Shown one piece after another: positions 10,226 through 23,453 of a stretch of DNA of 40,433 nucleotides. Origin of the DNA: Alphaproteobacteria bacterium (GTDB taxonomy: Bacteria; Pseudomonadota; Alphaproteobacteria; Sphingomonadales; Govanellaceae); the NCBI GenBank assembly GCA_003695065.1, contig RFJA01000051.1, positions 1 to 40,433 on the forward strand, read 5' to 3'. The position numbers and the translations under genes are program-made. How positions within the stretch are numbered: position 1 is the first letter of the stretch; each line of letters begins with the position of its first letter. Below the pieces are notes generated by a model. The model had not been told where the DNA came from, searched no databases, and worked only from the letters and a program-made list of their open reading frames with translations.

Positions 10226-11485
10226 TCAGGCAAGCAGGTCTTGCAGCCGCTCATATCCCTCGCGCGCCTCGAACGGCCCCACGGAGGCAAAGCACAGGCG
10301 CCCATCTGTGACGAGTCGCCGGCCCATGTTTATCACGCGCTCCGCGTCCACGGCGTCGATGGCAGCAATAAGTTCCTCGGTGGGCAATACGCGACCATAG
10401 ACAAGCATCTGGCGGCCGATCTGTTCCATCCGTGCGGCCGAGCTCTCCAGTGACATCAAAACACCCGCCTTGAGCTGGGCGCGGGCGCGAGCAACCTCGT
10501 CCTCGTCAAGGTGGTCGCCAATCTTTTTCATCTCGGTCACAATCACCGGCAAAAGCTGGTCCATTTCCCCGGCACCGGTACCAGCATAAACCCCAATGGT
10601 CCCGCCATCCGCATAAGAGTTGACGAAACTGTAGACCGAATAGGCAAGGCCGCGAACTTCCCGCACCTCCTGGAATAGCCGCGACGACATGCCACCGCCC
10701 AGGACCATGCTGTAGACCTGCATGGTGTAGAAATCATCGTCGGCATAGGACACACCTTCGAAACCGAGGGTCAGGTGGACCTGCTCCAGATCACGTGACA
10801 CGCCACCGGAACCACCCTTGTAGACGGCCGGTTCAGGTCTACCTTGAACGTCTGAGGGCACCCCCCCGAACAGATCCTCCGCCAGGCGCACCACCGCCGC
10901 ATGGTCCACATGCCCGGTTGCCACCACCACAATATTTTGAGCCCTGTAATGGCGACCGAGATAGCCCCTTAGGTCCTTGCGGTCTAACTTGGTTACAGTG
11001 TCCACCGTCCCGAGAATCGGCCGCCCGAGCGACTGATCGGGATAGGCGGCCTCCTGCAACAGGTCGAACACCAGGTCGTCGGGCGTGTCGTGGGCCTGCC
11101 CGATCTCCTGCAGAATCACTTGGCGTTCGCGTTCCAGCTCTTCCTGGTCGAAGGTGGAATTGAGCAGGATATCGCCCAGAATATCGAATGCGAGCGGCAC
11201 GTCATCCTTGAGAACCCGGGCGTAATAAACCGTATGCTCGCGCGTGGTATAGGCGTTCAGGTCACCCCCCACGGCCTCAATCTCCTCGGCGATGGCGCGC
11301 GCCGTGCGCCGCCCGGTGCCCTTGAACGCCATATGCTCCAGCATATGGGAGAGGCCGTTTTCAGAAGGTTTTTCGTGGCGCGCGCCCACATTGGCCCACA
11401 CGCCGACGGTTGCCGTCGCCAGATGCGCCATGGTCTCTGTAACCACGCGCACACCATTGGAAAGTGTGGTCTGCGCAAGCGTCAT
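10226..11485 (-). CDS. M16 family zinc metallopeptidase (mitochondrial processing peptidase-like)
   Basis: 419 aa; HxxEH zinc motif GLSHMLEHMAFKGT. Confidence 0.95.
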   Translation of the reverse strand: MTLAQTTLSNGVRVVTETMAHLATATVGVWANVGARHEKPSENGLSHMLEHMAFKGTGRRTARAIAEEIEAVGGDLNAYTTREHTVYYARVLKDDVPLAFDILGDILLNSTFDQEELERERQVILQEIGQAHDTPDDLVFDLLQEAAYPDQSLGRPILGTVDTVTKLDRKDLRGYLGRHYRAQNIVVVATGHVDHAAVVRLAEDLFGGVPSDVQGRPEPAVYKGGSGGVSRDLEQVHLTLGFEGVSYADDDFYTMQVYSMVLGGGMSSRLFQEVREVRGLAYSVYSFVNSYADGGTIGVYAGTGAGEMDQLLPVIVTEMKKIGDHLDEDEVARARAQLKAGVLMSLESSAARMEQIGRQMLVYGRVLPTEELIAAIDAVDAERVINMGRRLVTDGRLCFASVGPFEAREGYERLQDLLA

Positions 11486-12891
11486 GAAGCGGACACCTGA
11501 ACGCCCAGCTTGCGGCTGATGTGATCTTTCACAGCCGCCAGATCATTGGGAAGCACTTCATAGCGTTCCTCCCGCTCCAGAAGATCGGACAGTTTCTGGG
11601 GCAACGCGGGGCGAACCCGGGCGGCCTGTTCCACGGCATCCGGAAATTTTGCGGGATGAGCGGTCGCCAGCGTGACCAGCGGCACACTGGAATAGCGCCG
11701 GCAGGCGTGCCCGGCGGCAATGCCAACCGCGGTGTGGGGATCAATGAGCTTGCCGGTTTTCGCATAGACCGAGGCAATGGTCGCCAGCGTCTCGGCCTCG
11801 CTGACCCGCTCACTATCGAAAAGACCGCGGGCCTTGTCCAGTTCGGCCGCTCCGATATGCAGCCGGCCATGAGCGGAGAATTCGTCCATGAGGGCGCAAA
11901 CACGGTCGCCCCGGTGATCATAGAGATCGAACAACAGGCGTTCGAAGTTGCTGGAGACCTGAATGTCCATACTCGGGCTGATGGTGGCCGCCACCTCGCC
12001 CCGGGCATATTCGCCGGCCTTCAAGGCGCGATCGAGAATGTCATTGATATTGGTCGCCACCACGAGCTGGGCGATGGGCAATCCCATCCGGGCTGCCGCA
12101 TATCCCGCGTATACGTCGCCGAAATTCCCGGTCGGAACCGCAAAGGCCACCTTGCGCTGCGGCCCACCGAGGGCGACTGCGGCGGTGAAATAATAAACAA
12201 TCTGGGCCATCACGCGCGCCCAGTTGATCGAATTGACAGCCGACAGCTTCAGCGCATCGCGAAAGGCATGGTCATTGAACATTTCCTTGACCATGGCCTG
12301 GCAATCGTCGAACGAGCCTTCAACCGCAATGTTATGCACATTGGACGACAACACCGTTGTCATCTGCCGGCGCTGCACCTCCGAGACCCGGCCCTTGGGG
12401 TGGAGCATGAAGATCTCGATCGTGTCCTTGTCCCGACAGGCTTCGATGGCGGCCGATCCGGTATCGCCGGACGTGGCGCCTACGATGGTGATTTTTTCGC
12501 CCCGTTTGGCAAGCACATGGTCGAACAGTCGACCCAAAAGCTGCAAAGCTACATCCTTGAACGCCAGCGTCGGCCCGTGATAGAGCTCAAGCAGCCAGTC
12601 CCCGCCGTCAAGCTGGCTCAGCGGCACGACAGCGGCGTGGTCAAAGGCCCCATAGGCTGCCTCCACCAGATCGCCGAGCTCGTCGCGGCTCAACGACGGC
12701 GTCACAAATGGTGCCATCACGCGGATGGCCGCCTCCACATAGGGCTCACCCACCAACGCCTCGATCTCGTCCTGGGGGATCAAAGGCCATTCATGCGGCA
12801 CATAAAGCCCGCCATCGCGGGCAAGCCCCGTGAGCAGCACATCTTCGAATTCGAGCACGGGGGCACGCCCCCGTGTGCTACGATATTGCAC
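11482..12891 (-). CDS. thrC: Threonine synthase
   Basis: 469 aa; MQYRSTRGRAPVLEFEDVLLTGLARDGGLYVP; HGPTLAFKDVALQLLG; GATSGDTGSAAIEA. Confidence 0.96.
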   Translation of the reverse strand: MQYRSTRGRAPVLEFEDVLLTGLARDGGLYVPHEWPLIPQDEIEALVGEPYVEAAIRVMAPFVTPSLSRDELGDLVEAAYGAFDHAAVVPLSQLDGGDWLLELYHGPTLAFKDVALQLLGRLFDHVLAKRGEKITIVGATSGDTGSAAIEACRDKDTIEIFMLHPKGRVSEVQRRQMTTVLSSNVHNIAVEGSFDDCQAMVKEMFNDHAFRDALKLSAVNSINWARVMAQIVYYFTAAVALGGPQRKVAFAVPTGNFGDVYAGYAAARMGLPIAQLVVATNINDILDRALKAGEYARGEVAATISPSMDIQVSSNFERLLFDLYDHRGDRVCALMDEFSAHGRLHIGAAELDKARGLFDSERVSEAETLATIASVYAKTGKLIDPHTAVGIAAGHACRRYSSVPLVTLATAHPAKFPDAVEQAARVRPALPQKLSDLLEREERYEVLPNDLAAVKDHISRKLGVQVSAS

Positions 12892-12932
12892 GCTTGAACT
12901 CCCTATGTGGGCGGTTAGGTCGCGCGCGTAAA

Positions 12933-13652
12933 CTAGCGGCGGCGACGCAGGTAGACAACATAAATGACGAGGAGAGCGACCGCCAGACCGAACCAGGTCA
13001 GGGCGTAATCGAGGTGGTTGTTGGGAATGTCTATCCGGGTCTGGCCACCCACCGGAAACCCGCCCGGATTAGGCGTCGCGTCGGCGTCCACCAGCACCGG
13101 CAGAACGTCGCCGCCAACCACTTCGGCCATGCTCTCCAGATCGGCCGAGAACCACAGCCGGTTCTCCGGCTCGGGGGCCGGCGTGAAGAGACCTGCGGCC
13201 CGCGACGGCCGGGCGACACCGGAAATCACAACAGGCCCCCTGATCTGGCCCTCCGGTCGCGTGGCAGGGTCCTTGTATTCCGGTGGCACCCAGCCCCGGT
13301 TAACGAGAACGGTTCCGGCCCCGGCGCGCGCCAACGGCGTGATTACATGATATCCCGCCGCGCCCTCCCGATTGGGGGCATAGAGATAAAGCTCCCGGCT
13401 GTGATCAAACTCTCCGCTGACGGTCACCGGCCGATACGCCCAGGCACCGGGATTTCTGATCCGCTCAGGCAGCGCCACCGGGGGAGCCGCCAAGCCCTGC
13501 TCAATGGTGGCGAGGAGTACTTCCTTCTCAACCTTGCGTTCAAGTTGCCAGAGCCCCAGCGACACCAGTATGACCACCGCCGGCACGGTCATCACCGTCG
13601 GCCAGAAGGCGCGAAAGCGGTACGGCGCGGACATCCTTTCAAATTGCCTCAA
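12933..13652 (-). CDS. SURF1 family cytochrome oxidase biogenesis protein
   Basis: 239 aa; SLGLWQLERK, VLVNRGWVP, NNHLDYALTWFGLA motifs; two terminal TM segments. Confidence 0.93.
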   Translation of the reverse strand: MRQFERMSAPYRFRAFWPTVMTVPAVVILVSLGLWQLERKVEKEVLLATIEQGLAAPPVALPERIRNPGAWAYRPVTVSGEFDHSRELYLYAPNREGAAGYHVITPLARAGAGTVLVNRGWVPPEYKDPATRPEGQIRGPVVISGVARPSRAAGLFTPAPEPENRLWFSADLESMAEVVGGDVLPVLVDADATPNPGGFPVGGQTRIDIPNNHLDYALTWFGLAVALLVIYVVYLRRRR

Positions 13653-14017
13653 AATTCGTCGAGCCGACCTTCCTCGGCGTCATTCTTGTACTGGAACGCG
13701 ATGAGCGTGGCCTTGAACCAGGGGAGCATGAACGCGACCCCGACGACCGCCAGGGGCAACCAAAGCACCGCATGAATCCAGTACGGCGGCGCCAAAGCGA
13801 CCTCTACCCACAGGGCGAGACCGACAATGATAAATCCAAGAACCAGAACCACGAAAACGGCCGGGCCATCGCCCGAGTCCACCTTTGAAAAATCAAGACC
13901 GCAGCGCCCGCATCGGGGCGCTACGGTCAGAAATTTCGAGAAGAGTTTGCCCTCGCAACAACGCGGGCACTTGCGGAGGAGACCGGCGCGGAACGCCTGA
14001 CGAGTACTGACCTTCAT
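13649..14017 (-). CDS. DUF983 domain-containing membrane protein
   Basis: LLRKCPRCCEGKLFSKFLTVAPRCGRCGLDFSKVDSGDGPAVFVVLVLGF; located between ctaE and surf1 as is usual. Confidence 0.92.
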   Translation of the reverse strand: MKVSTRQAFRAGLLRKCPRCCEGKLFSKFLTVAPRCGRCGLDFSKVDSGDGPAVFVVLVLGFIIVGLALWVEVALAPPYWIHAVLWLPLAVVGVAFMLPWFKATLIAFQYKNDAEEGRLDEF

Positions 14018-14042
14018 GCGAAGCGGGCCTCCTCCCGGCGGC

Positions 14043-14837
14043 TTAATGACCCCACACGTAAATGCAGGCAAACAGGAACAGCCACACCACGTCAACGAAG
14101 TGCCAGTACCAGGCGGCCGCCTCGAGACCGAAGTGGTGATCCGGCTTGAAATGTCCCTTGATGGCCCGCAGCAGACAGACCGTCAGGAAAATGGTCCCAA
14201 CGATGACGTGGAACCCATGGAAGCCGGTGGCCATGAAAAAGGTCGCCCCGTAGATGTTGCCCGCGAAGGCAAAGGCGGCATGGCTGTATTCATAGGCCTG
14301 TACGGCGGTGAACAGCATACCCAGCGCCACGGTGCACAGCAGCCCCTGCACCAGTCCCCGGCGATCGCCATGCTGAAGCGCATGGTGCGCCCAGGTCACC
14401 GTGGTGCCGGAAAGCAGCAGAATCAGAGTGTTGACCAGCGGCAGGTGCCAGGGGTCAAAGGTCTCGATTCCTTCGGGCGGCCACACCCCGCCGATCTGCT
14501 CGGGCGGGAACAGGGCGGCGTTGAAATAGGCCCAGAACCAGGCGACGAAAAACATCACCTCCGAGGCGATGAACAGGATCATGCCGTAGCGCAGGCCGAT
14601 CTGGACGACCGGCGTGTGGTCCCCCTTGTGCTCACCCTCAATGATCACATCGCGCCACCAGGAATACATGGTGTAGATGATGCCAGCGGCACCAACATAA
14701 AGAATGGCAGGTGAGCCTCCGTGCATCGCCAGAATGGCGCCCACCGCCGCAACAAAGGCGGACAGCGACCCCACAACCGGCCATGGGCTCGGATCTACCA
14801 GATGGTAATCATGGTCTTTTACATGCGCGTCGGACAT
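14043..14837 (-). CDS. ctaE: Cytochrome c oxidase subunit III
   Basis: 264 aa; [63 protein letters not shown]. Confidence 0.97.
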   Translation of the reverse strand: MSDAHVKDHDYHLVDPSPWPVVGSLSAFVAAVGAILAMHGGSPAILYVGAAGIIYTMYSWWRDVIIEGEHKGDHTPVVQIGLRYGMILFIASEVMFFVAWFWAYFNAALFPPEQIGGVWPPEGIETFDPWHLPLVNTLILLLSGTTVTWAHHALQHGDRRGLVQGLLCTVALGMLFTAVQAYEYSHAAFAFAGNIYGATFFMATGFHGFHVIVGTIFLTVCLLRAIKGHFKPDHHFGLEAAAWYWHFVDVVWLFLFACIYVWGH

Positions 14838-14926
14838 GACTATGACTCTCCTCGAAGATGCTTGTTATGTCCTTGGTTTTGTCATTATGGCGAAGCACCG
14901 TCGGGCACTCACACCCCCTCGAACAC

Positions 14927-15475
14927 CTACTCTTTAGCCCTGAAAAAAGTGTACGACAATGTAATTTCCCGAACATCCTTCAGGGTCTTGTCTTCATCCA
15001 TCGCCGGATCCACAAAAAAGGTGACCGGCATTTCCACTTCCTCACCTGGCGCAAGCGTCTGTTCGGTAAAACAGAAACATTCGATCTTGCTGAAAAACGG
15101 TCCCGCCTTGAACGGGGTCACGTTGAACACCGCCGTGCCGGTAATCGGTTGATCGCCGAAGTTGCGTGCTCTGAAATAGACGAGCGCCTCCTCCCCCAAC
15201 TTGACCGTCACCCGGCGTTGCACTGGTTCGAACGACCACGGCAGATCAGGCGCATGATCGGCGTTGAAGCTGACCTTTACCTCCCGCGCAAGAATCGGAA
15301 TATCGTAGCTATTGACGACAGTTTGGGTGGTGCCGCCGTACCCCGTTACCTGGCAAAAAATACGGTAGAGCGGAACAGCAGCAAAACTGAGCCCCACCAT
15401 ACCCGCGACCAGGGCGCACAGCATCACCAGGACACGGGTGTTTTTCGCAGACGTATCGCTCATCGCGTTTGCCAC
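14927..15475 (-). CDS. ctaG: Cytochrome c oxidase assembly protein CtaG/Cox11
   Basis: 182 aa; FAAVPLYRIFCQVTGYGGTTQ; KIECFCFTEQTLAPGEEVEMPVTFFVDP. Confidence 0.96.
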   Translation of the reverse strand: MANAMSDTSAKNTRVLVMLCALVAGMVGLSFAAVPLYRIFCQVTGYGGTTQTVVNSYDIPILAREVKVSFNADHAPDLPWSFEPVQRRVTVKLGEEALVYFRARNFGDQPITGTAVFNVTPFKAGPFFSKIECFCFTEQTLAPGEEVEMPVTFFVDPAMDEDKTLKDVREITLSYTFFRAKE

Positions 15476-15476
15476 G

Positions 15477-15596
15477 TCACGCCCCCTTCATCTTTGCGAT
15501 GGTGATAAAGAAAAACAGCACCACGAGCGCCACCAACACCGCTGCCAGCGCATAATTGCGCCCGCGCCTCTTCTTGTGCTCGTCACTCAGCGGCAT
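15477..15596 (-). CDS. Small CoxF-like single-TM protein, 39 aa (not in the ORF track)
   Basis: Minus-strand translation [39 protein letters not shown]; start overlaps the ctaB stop by 1 nt; lies between ctaB and ctaG where CoxF-type ORFs occur. Confidence 0.85.
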   Translation of the reverse strand: MPLSDEHKKRRGRNYALAAVLVALVVLFFFITIAKMKGA

Positions 15597-16525
15597 CAGA
15601 GCCACCCTCCGGCATAGCGATCCACCAGCATCAGGACGAACAGCAGCAGCAGGTAGAGAATCGAATAGCCAAACAGCCGACGCGCCGCCGTTGTGCCATC
15701 ATCGCGCCAGACCTGAACCGCGCCGAGAAGGAACAGGCCGCCCAGCACTGCCGATGCGATCCCGTAAAGGGGGCCCAGCATGCCGAGCAACCACGGTGCC
15801 ACGCCGAGGGGTGCGAGCAGCATACTATAGGCCAGGATCTGGCGTCGGGTCTCGCGCTCCCCGGCGACGACCGGCAGCATGGGCACGCCTGCTGCTTCGT
15901 AATCCTTGCTGACGAACAGCGACAGTGCCCAGAAGTGCGGCGGCGTCCACATGAAAATGATCGCAAACAACACCACCGATTCGAGGCTGACCGTTCCCGT
16001 CACGGCCGCCCAGCCGATCATCGGCGGGAACGCCCCGGCGGCACCACCGATGACGATGTTCTGGGGCGTGCGCCTTTTCAGCCACATGGTGTAGACGAAC
16101 AGATAGAACGCAATGGTCAGCGCAAGAAGCGCCGCCGCCGTAAGGTTGACCGCAAGCCCCATCAGGGTCACGGATGCGACGGAAAGGGCGACGCCAAAAC
16201 CAAGCGCCTCGCCCGGCGTTACCCGCCCCGCCGGAACCGGCCGGTTCCGGGTGCGCTTCATCACCGCGTCAATATCGGCGTCGTACCACATATTCAGGCA
16301 ACCGGAAGCACCGGCGCCCACGGCAATACAGAGAATCGCGGTAAAGCCGATAACCGGATGGATCTCCCCGGGTGCCAGCAACAAACCGACAAGCGCCGTG
16401 AAGATCACCAGCGACATGACCCGCGGCTTCAGCAACGCGAAGAAATCGCGCGCGGTCGCCCATTGCGGTTCCAAACCTTCAAGAGCCGCGTCCTGTCTCG
16501 CAATCGCTGCTGTCTGCTCGGTCAT
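15596..16525 (-). CDS. ctaB: Heme o synthase (protoheme IX farnesyltransferase)
   Basis: 309 aa; [36 protein letters not shown]. Confidence 0.96.
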   Translation of the reverse strand: MTEQTAAIARQDAALEGLEPQWATARDFFALLKPRVMSLVIFTALVGLLLAPGEIHPVIGFTAILCIAVGAGASGCLNMWYDADIDAVMKRTRNRPVPAGRVTPGEALGFGVALSVASVTLMGLAVNLTAAALLALTIAFYLFVYTMWLKRRTPQNIVIGGAAGAFPPMIGWAAVTGTVSLESVVLFAIIFMWTPPHFWALSLFVSKDYEAAGVPMLPVVAGERETRRQILAYSMLLAPLGVAPWLLGMLGPLYGIASAVLGGLFLLGAVQVWRDDGTTAARRLFGYSILYLLLLFVLMLVDRYAGGWL

Positions 16526-16597
16526 GTCTCGGATCAGATGCTATATAGCGGTCTGGCCGCCAAAGCGGCCAAACCCCTTAACCCAGCCACGGTACAG

Positions 16598-19095
<2,498 letters not shown>

Positions 19096-19355
19096 GATCA
19101 CCTCTTTCGTTGTCGGTGATGAACCGTTGAAACGGGTTACGTCCGCTCGTTTGAACAGACCCCCTGCCCCTAAACTGCCGCTGACGGCCCGGCGTGGAAG
19201 CGCCACCGTTCCCAGCGTACCGCGGGCATGTTATACCAGAAAAATCCGAGGTCACAAGCGCGTTGGCCTTAAACATTGTTCGCCTGTGTGGCGACACACG
19301 CAATGCCCGCCTGGCAGCGCACAGCCGGGCGTTGAAACGAGGTATTTTTGAAAGC

Positions 19356-20789
19356 ATGGTAAGCATTTCGGATCCCGACAAGTTGTTCTATGAACGCGAA
19401 AACCTGAGCCAGGAACGCGCTCTTTCGCTGGTCGAACAGGGGCTCGCCGGCATGGACGACGGCGAACTTTATTTCGAATATACGCAGTCGGAAGCGCTGG
19501 CCTATGATGACGGCCGGCTCAAAACGGCGAGCTTCGATATCACGAGCGGATTCGGCCTGCGGGCCGTTGCCGGCGAGGCCACGGGCTATGCCCACTCGAC
19601 AGAGATTTCGGAAGCGGCGCTCAAGCGCGCCGTCAACGCAGTGCAGGCCGTGCGCAGCGGCGCGAGCGGGACCATGAGTGTCGCGCCCGAACGAACCAAC
19701 CGCCATCTTTACGGCGATCAGGATCCCGTGGCACAGACCGATTTCGCCCGCAAAGTCAAATTGTTGCAGGACATTGACGCCTATGCCCGAAGCAAGGATG
19801 ACCGGGTCCGCCAGGTTTCCTGCTCCCTGTCTGCCGAATGGAAGGTGGTCGAGATCTTGCGTGCCGGCGGCCACCGGGTACGCGACATCCGCCCCCTGGT
19901 CCGGTTGAATGTCAGCGTGGTAGTGGGCGATGGGGAGCGCATGGAGTCCGGATATCAGGGAACCGGAGGGCGGATGGGATACGACTCCTTTTTTGCCCCG
20001 GACTTCTGGCAGGCCCAGGTGAATGAGGCACTGCGTCAGGCGCTGACCAACCTCGAGTCGGTGCCGGCTCCGGCCGGCGAAATGGACGTGGTGTTGGGCC
20101 CCGGCTGGCCGGGCGTTCTGCTGCACGAAGCGGTCGGCCACGGCCTTGAAGGGGACTTCAATCGCAAAAAGACCTCGGCCTTTTCCGGCCTGATGGGGGA
20201 ACGGGTGGCCGCGCCCGGGGTCACAGTGGTGGATGACGGGACCCTGGAAGGACGGCGGGGATCCATAACGGTGGACGACGAAGGCACCCCGTCCACGCGC
20301 ACCGTGCTCATCGAGGACGGTATTCTCAAGGGCTATATGCAGGATCGCCTTAACGCCCGGCTGATGGGTGTTGCGCCCACAGGCAACGGACGGCGCCAGA
20401 GCTTCGCCCACACTCCCATGCCACGCATGACCAACACCTACATGCTCGAAGGCAGCCATGACCCGGAGGAGATTCTGGGTTCCGTCAGGAACGGGCTCTA
20501 TGCCGTCAATTTCGGGGGTGGCCAGGTCGACATCACCTCGGGCAAGTTCGTGTTCAGTTGCACCGAAGCCTATCTGATCGAGAATGGCAAGGTCACGGCA
20601 CCCGTAAAAGGCGCCACACTGATCGGCAACGGGCCGGACGTGCTGACCCGAGTGACCATGATCGGCAACGACATGAAACTGGACGATGGCGTCGGCACCT
20701 GCGGCAAGGCCGGACAGTCGGTTCCGGTGGGCGTCGGCCAGCCAACCCTGCGGATATCCGGCCTGACCGTTGGCGGCACCGCGGCGTAG
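19356..20789 (+). CDS. tldD: Metalloprotease TldD
   Basis: HEAVGHGLEGDFNRKKTSAFSG (HExxxH) and C-terminal GQSVPVGVGQPTLRISGLTVGGTA; likely start MVSISDPDKLFYER. Confidence 0.96.
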   Translation: MVSISDPDKLFYERENLSQERALSLVEQGLAGMDDGELYFEYTQSEALAYDDGRLKTASFDITSGFGLRAVAGEATGYAHSTEISEAALKRAVNAVQAVRSGASGTMSVAPERTNRHLYGDQDPVAQTDFARKVKLLQDIDAYARSKDDRVRQVSCSLSAEWKVVEILRAGGHRVRDIRPLVRLNVSVVVGDGERMESGYQGTGGRMGYDSFFAPDFWQAQVNEALRQALTNLESVPAPAGEMDVVLGPGWPGVLLHEAVGHGLEGDFNRKKTSAFSGLMGERVAAPGVTVVDDGTLEGRRGSITVDDEGTPSTRTVLIEDGILKGYMQDRLNARLMGVAPTGNGRRQSFAHTPMPRMTNTYMLEGSHDPEEILGSVRNGLYAVNFGGGQVDITSGKFVFSCTEAYLIENGKVTAPVKGATLIGNGPDVLTRVTMIGNDMKLDDGVGTCGKAGQSVPVGVGQPTLRISGLTVGGTAA

Positions 20790-20804
20790 GAAGGAGCGGG
20801 CGTT

Positions 20805-21338
20805 TTGGCAGAATTCTATGACGAAATCCCGGACAAGCTGGCGGTTTTCATTGAACAGCAGCCGATCTTTTTTGTGGCGACAGCCGCCGCCGGGGGCCGC
20901 ATCAACCTCAGCCCCAAGGGCATGGACAGTTTCCGGGTGCTGGGGACCAGGCAGGTTGCCTATCTGGATCTCACCGGCAGCGGGAACGAGACTGCAGCCC
21001 ACCTCCAGCATGATGGGCGAATCACGGTCATGTTCTGTTCCTTTAGCCGAAACCCCCTGATTTTGCGACTCTACGGGCACGGCACCACCGTGCAGGCCGG
21101 AAGCGAAAGGTGGAACAGGCTGGCGCCGCAATTCCCGGACTACCCGGGCGCGCGCCAGATTATCGTCATCGACGTGGTGTCCGTGCAAACCAGTTGCGGT
21201 TACGGCGTGCCGGAAATGAAACTGATTCGGGAGCGCCCGACCCTGGCCAAATGGGCCGAAGCCAAGGGGGAGGACGGCCTGGCCGAATACCGGCGCAAAA
21301 ACAACGCGGTCAGTATCGACGGGCTGAAAATCACCTAG
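20805..21338 (+). CDS. Pyridoxamine 5'-phosphate oxidase family protein
   Basis: 177 aa; FFVATAAAGGRINLSPKGMDSFRVL; VQTSCGYGVPEM. Confidence 0.9.
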   Translation: MAEFYDEIPDKLAVFIEQQPIFFVATAAAGGRINLSPKGMDSFRVLGTRQVAYLDLTGSGNETAAHLQHDGRITVMFCSFSRNPLILRLYGHGTTVQAGSERWNRLAPQFPDYPGARQIIVIDVVSVQTSCGYGVPEMKLIRERPTLAKWAEAKGEDGLAEYRRKNNAVSIDGLKIT

Positions 21339-21353
21339 AGTCCGGACCCTAAT

Positions 21354-22721
21354 TTAATAGGCGAATTCATCGAACAGCGGCAGAACGCTCTCGCCCCAGC
21401 GGCCATGGTAGGCTTCCAGATTCACCTCGGCCGGGCATTTGCCCTCATCCACAATGGCTTCCAGCGCGGACAGGAAATGGGTTTCATTCTCGCCCAAACT
21501 GTTGAGCCGATTGCGCCGCTGAAGGCCGTCCCGGGCGATGGCCAGAACATCACGGGCCAGCGCCTGCACCGTGCTCCCGCGGAACGGCGTTTTGAGGCCA
21601 AGCTTCGGCACGTCGCGGCGCAAGGCCTCCCGTTCCGCGGTCGTCCAGTCCGAAATCAGCGCTTCACACGCATCCAGCGACACCCCATCATACAGAAGCC
21701 CGACCCACAGCGCCGGCAACGCGCACAGCCGGCGCCACGGACCGCCGTCAGCGCCCCGCATCTCCAGAAAGCGTTTGAGCCGGACCTCGGGAAACACCGT
21801 ACTCAGATGATCTTCCCAGTCCCTGATGCTCGGCACCTCCCCTGGCAGTGCCGGCAGCCGGCCCGCCATGAAGTCGCGGAACGATTGCCCGGCCGCATCA
21901 ATATAAGTGCCATCGCGGTAGACGAAATACATGGGTACGTCGAGCACATAATCCACATAGCGTTCGTACCCCATGCCCTCCTCGAACACGAACGGCAACA
22001 TGCCGCAGCGATCGGGGTCGGTATCGGTCCACACCTTGCTGCGATAACTCAGGTAGCCGTTGGGTTTGCCCTCGGTAAACGGAGAATTGGCAAAGAGCGC
22101 GGTCGCCACCGGCTGCAGCGCAAGGCCGACACGAAACTTGCGCACCATGTCGGCCTCGGAATCGAAGTCCAGATTGACCTGGACGGTACAGGTGCGGAAC
22201 ATCATGTCGAGGCCAAGCCTGCCTTTGGTTGGCATGTAACGGCGCATGATCCCGTAGCGCCCCTTGGGCATGACCGGAATCTCGTCGCGCCGGGCCAGTG
22301 GATGAAACCCTATGCCGAGAAACCCGATACCAAGCTTCTCGGCCACTGTCTTGACCTGGTGCAAGTGGGTGTGCACTTCGTCACAGGTCTGATGCAAGGT
22401 CTCCAGAGGTGCGCCCGATAGCTCGAACTGCCCGCCCGGCTCCAGGGTGATCGACTGGCCGTTCAGTTCAAGCGCGATGGGATTTTCGCCTTCATAGACC
22501 GGCTTCCAGCCAAATTCCATGAGACCTTCAAGCATGGCCCGGACCCCGCGCGGACCGTCATAGGTCAGGGGTTTCTTGTCTTCGAGCGTAAACCCGAATT
22601 TTTCGTGTTCGGTCCCGATGCGCCACTCGTTGGCCGGCCGCGCGCCGGTCTCCATGTAACGAATCAGGTCGTCCTTGCTTTCGATAGGCGCCGCCGGCGC
22701 GAGCGTATCCTCTGCGGTCAT
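21354..22721 (-). CDS. gshA: Glutamate--cysteine ligase
   Basis: 455 aa; [57 protein letters not shown]. Confidence 0.95.
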   Translation of the reverse strand: MTAEDTLAPAAPIESKDDLIRYMETGARPANEWRIGTEHEKFGFTLEDKKPLTYDGPRGVRAMLEGLMEFGWKPVYEGENPIALELNGQSITLEPGGQFELSGAPLETLHQTCDEVHTHLHQVKTVAEKLGIGFLGIGFHPLARRDEIPVMPKGRYGIMRRYMPTKGRLGLDMMFRTCTVQVNLDFDSEADMVRKFRVGLALQPVATALFANSPFTEGKPNGYLSYRSKVWTDTDPDRCGMLPFVFEEGMGYERYVDYVLDVPMYFVYRDGTYIDAAGQSFRDFMAGRLPALPGEVPSIRDWEDHLSTVFPEVRLKRFLEMRGADGGPWRRLCALPALWVGLLYDGVSLDACEALISDWTTAEREALRRDVPKLGLKTPFRGSTVQALARDVLAIARDGLQRRNRLNSLGENETHFLSALEAIVDEGKCPAEVNLEAYHGRWGESVLPLFDEFAY

Positions 22722-22866
22722 TCAACAATCCTGCTTGAAGCGAGAGACCGGGCCTCAACCGCTTCCAGTCGGTATCCGTACAAGGGCCAGTTTAGAACCG
22801 ATAACCGATGATGTTTCAAGACGATAACGGCCGGCTGCCGTTCGCCGGGACCGAATATTCGTCATT

Positions 22867-23445
22867 TCACGAGGATTTGAACGCCGCGCCGCCTTCGATA
22901 ATGGCCCACACGCCGAGCCCCGAGAAGGCAATGGCTGCGACGATCCGGATGGCCTTCATGGGAATCACCTTGGCGAAGGCATGCCCGAAGAACACCGCCG
23001 GCAGATTGGCCGCAATCATGCCAAGTGTCGTCCCGGCCACCACGGTCAGAATCATGTCGAAACGGGCCGCCAGGGCAGCGACGGCAATCTGTGTCTTGTC
23101 CCCGATCTCGGCAATCGAGAAGACGATGAGCGTGGTGAGAAAAGCGCCATGCCCCTGGCCCACTTCGGACTCCGCATCCACCTTTTCCGGAAGGAGCGCC
23201 CACACCCCCATGGCGATGAATCCACACCCCACACCCCAGGCAAGAATCACGGGATCGACAAGGTCGGCAATCCACCGACCGATAATTGCCGCTATCAGAT
23301 GACTGACGATGGTGGCAAGCACAAGACCCGCAATGATCGCGACCGGCTGGCGAAAACGGGCTGCCAGCAAAAGCACCAGAATCTGGGTCTTGTCGCCAAG
23401 TTCAGCGAGCGCCACGATTCCGAGCGAGATGAGCAGGGCATCCAT
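22867..23445 (-). CDS. TMEM165/GDT1 family membrane protein (UPF0016)
   Basis: 192 aa; duplicated ALAELGDKTQI / SIAEIGDKTQI motifs. Confidence 0.95.
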   Translation of the reverse strand: MDALLISLGIVALAELGDKTQILVLLLAARFRQPVAIIAGLVLATIVSHLIAAIIGRWIADLVDPVILAWGVGCGFIAMGVWALLPEKVDAESEVGQGHGAFLTTLIVFSIAEIGDKTQIAVAALAARFDMILTVVAGTTLGMIAANLPAVFFGHAFAKVIPMKAIRIVAAIAFSGLGVWAIIEGGAAFKSS

Positions 23446-23453
23446 GGGCGCTT

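Noticed and set aside
11521-12897. 458-aa + strand ORF
   Set aside because: Exact antisense shadow of thrC.
19269-21188. 639-aa minus-strand ORF
   Set aside because: Antisense to tldD and the PNPOx-family gene; no recognisable domain.
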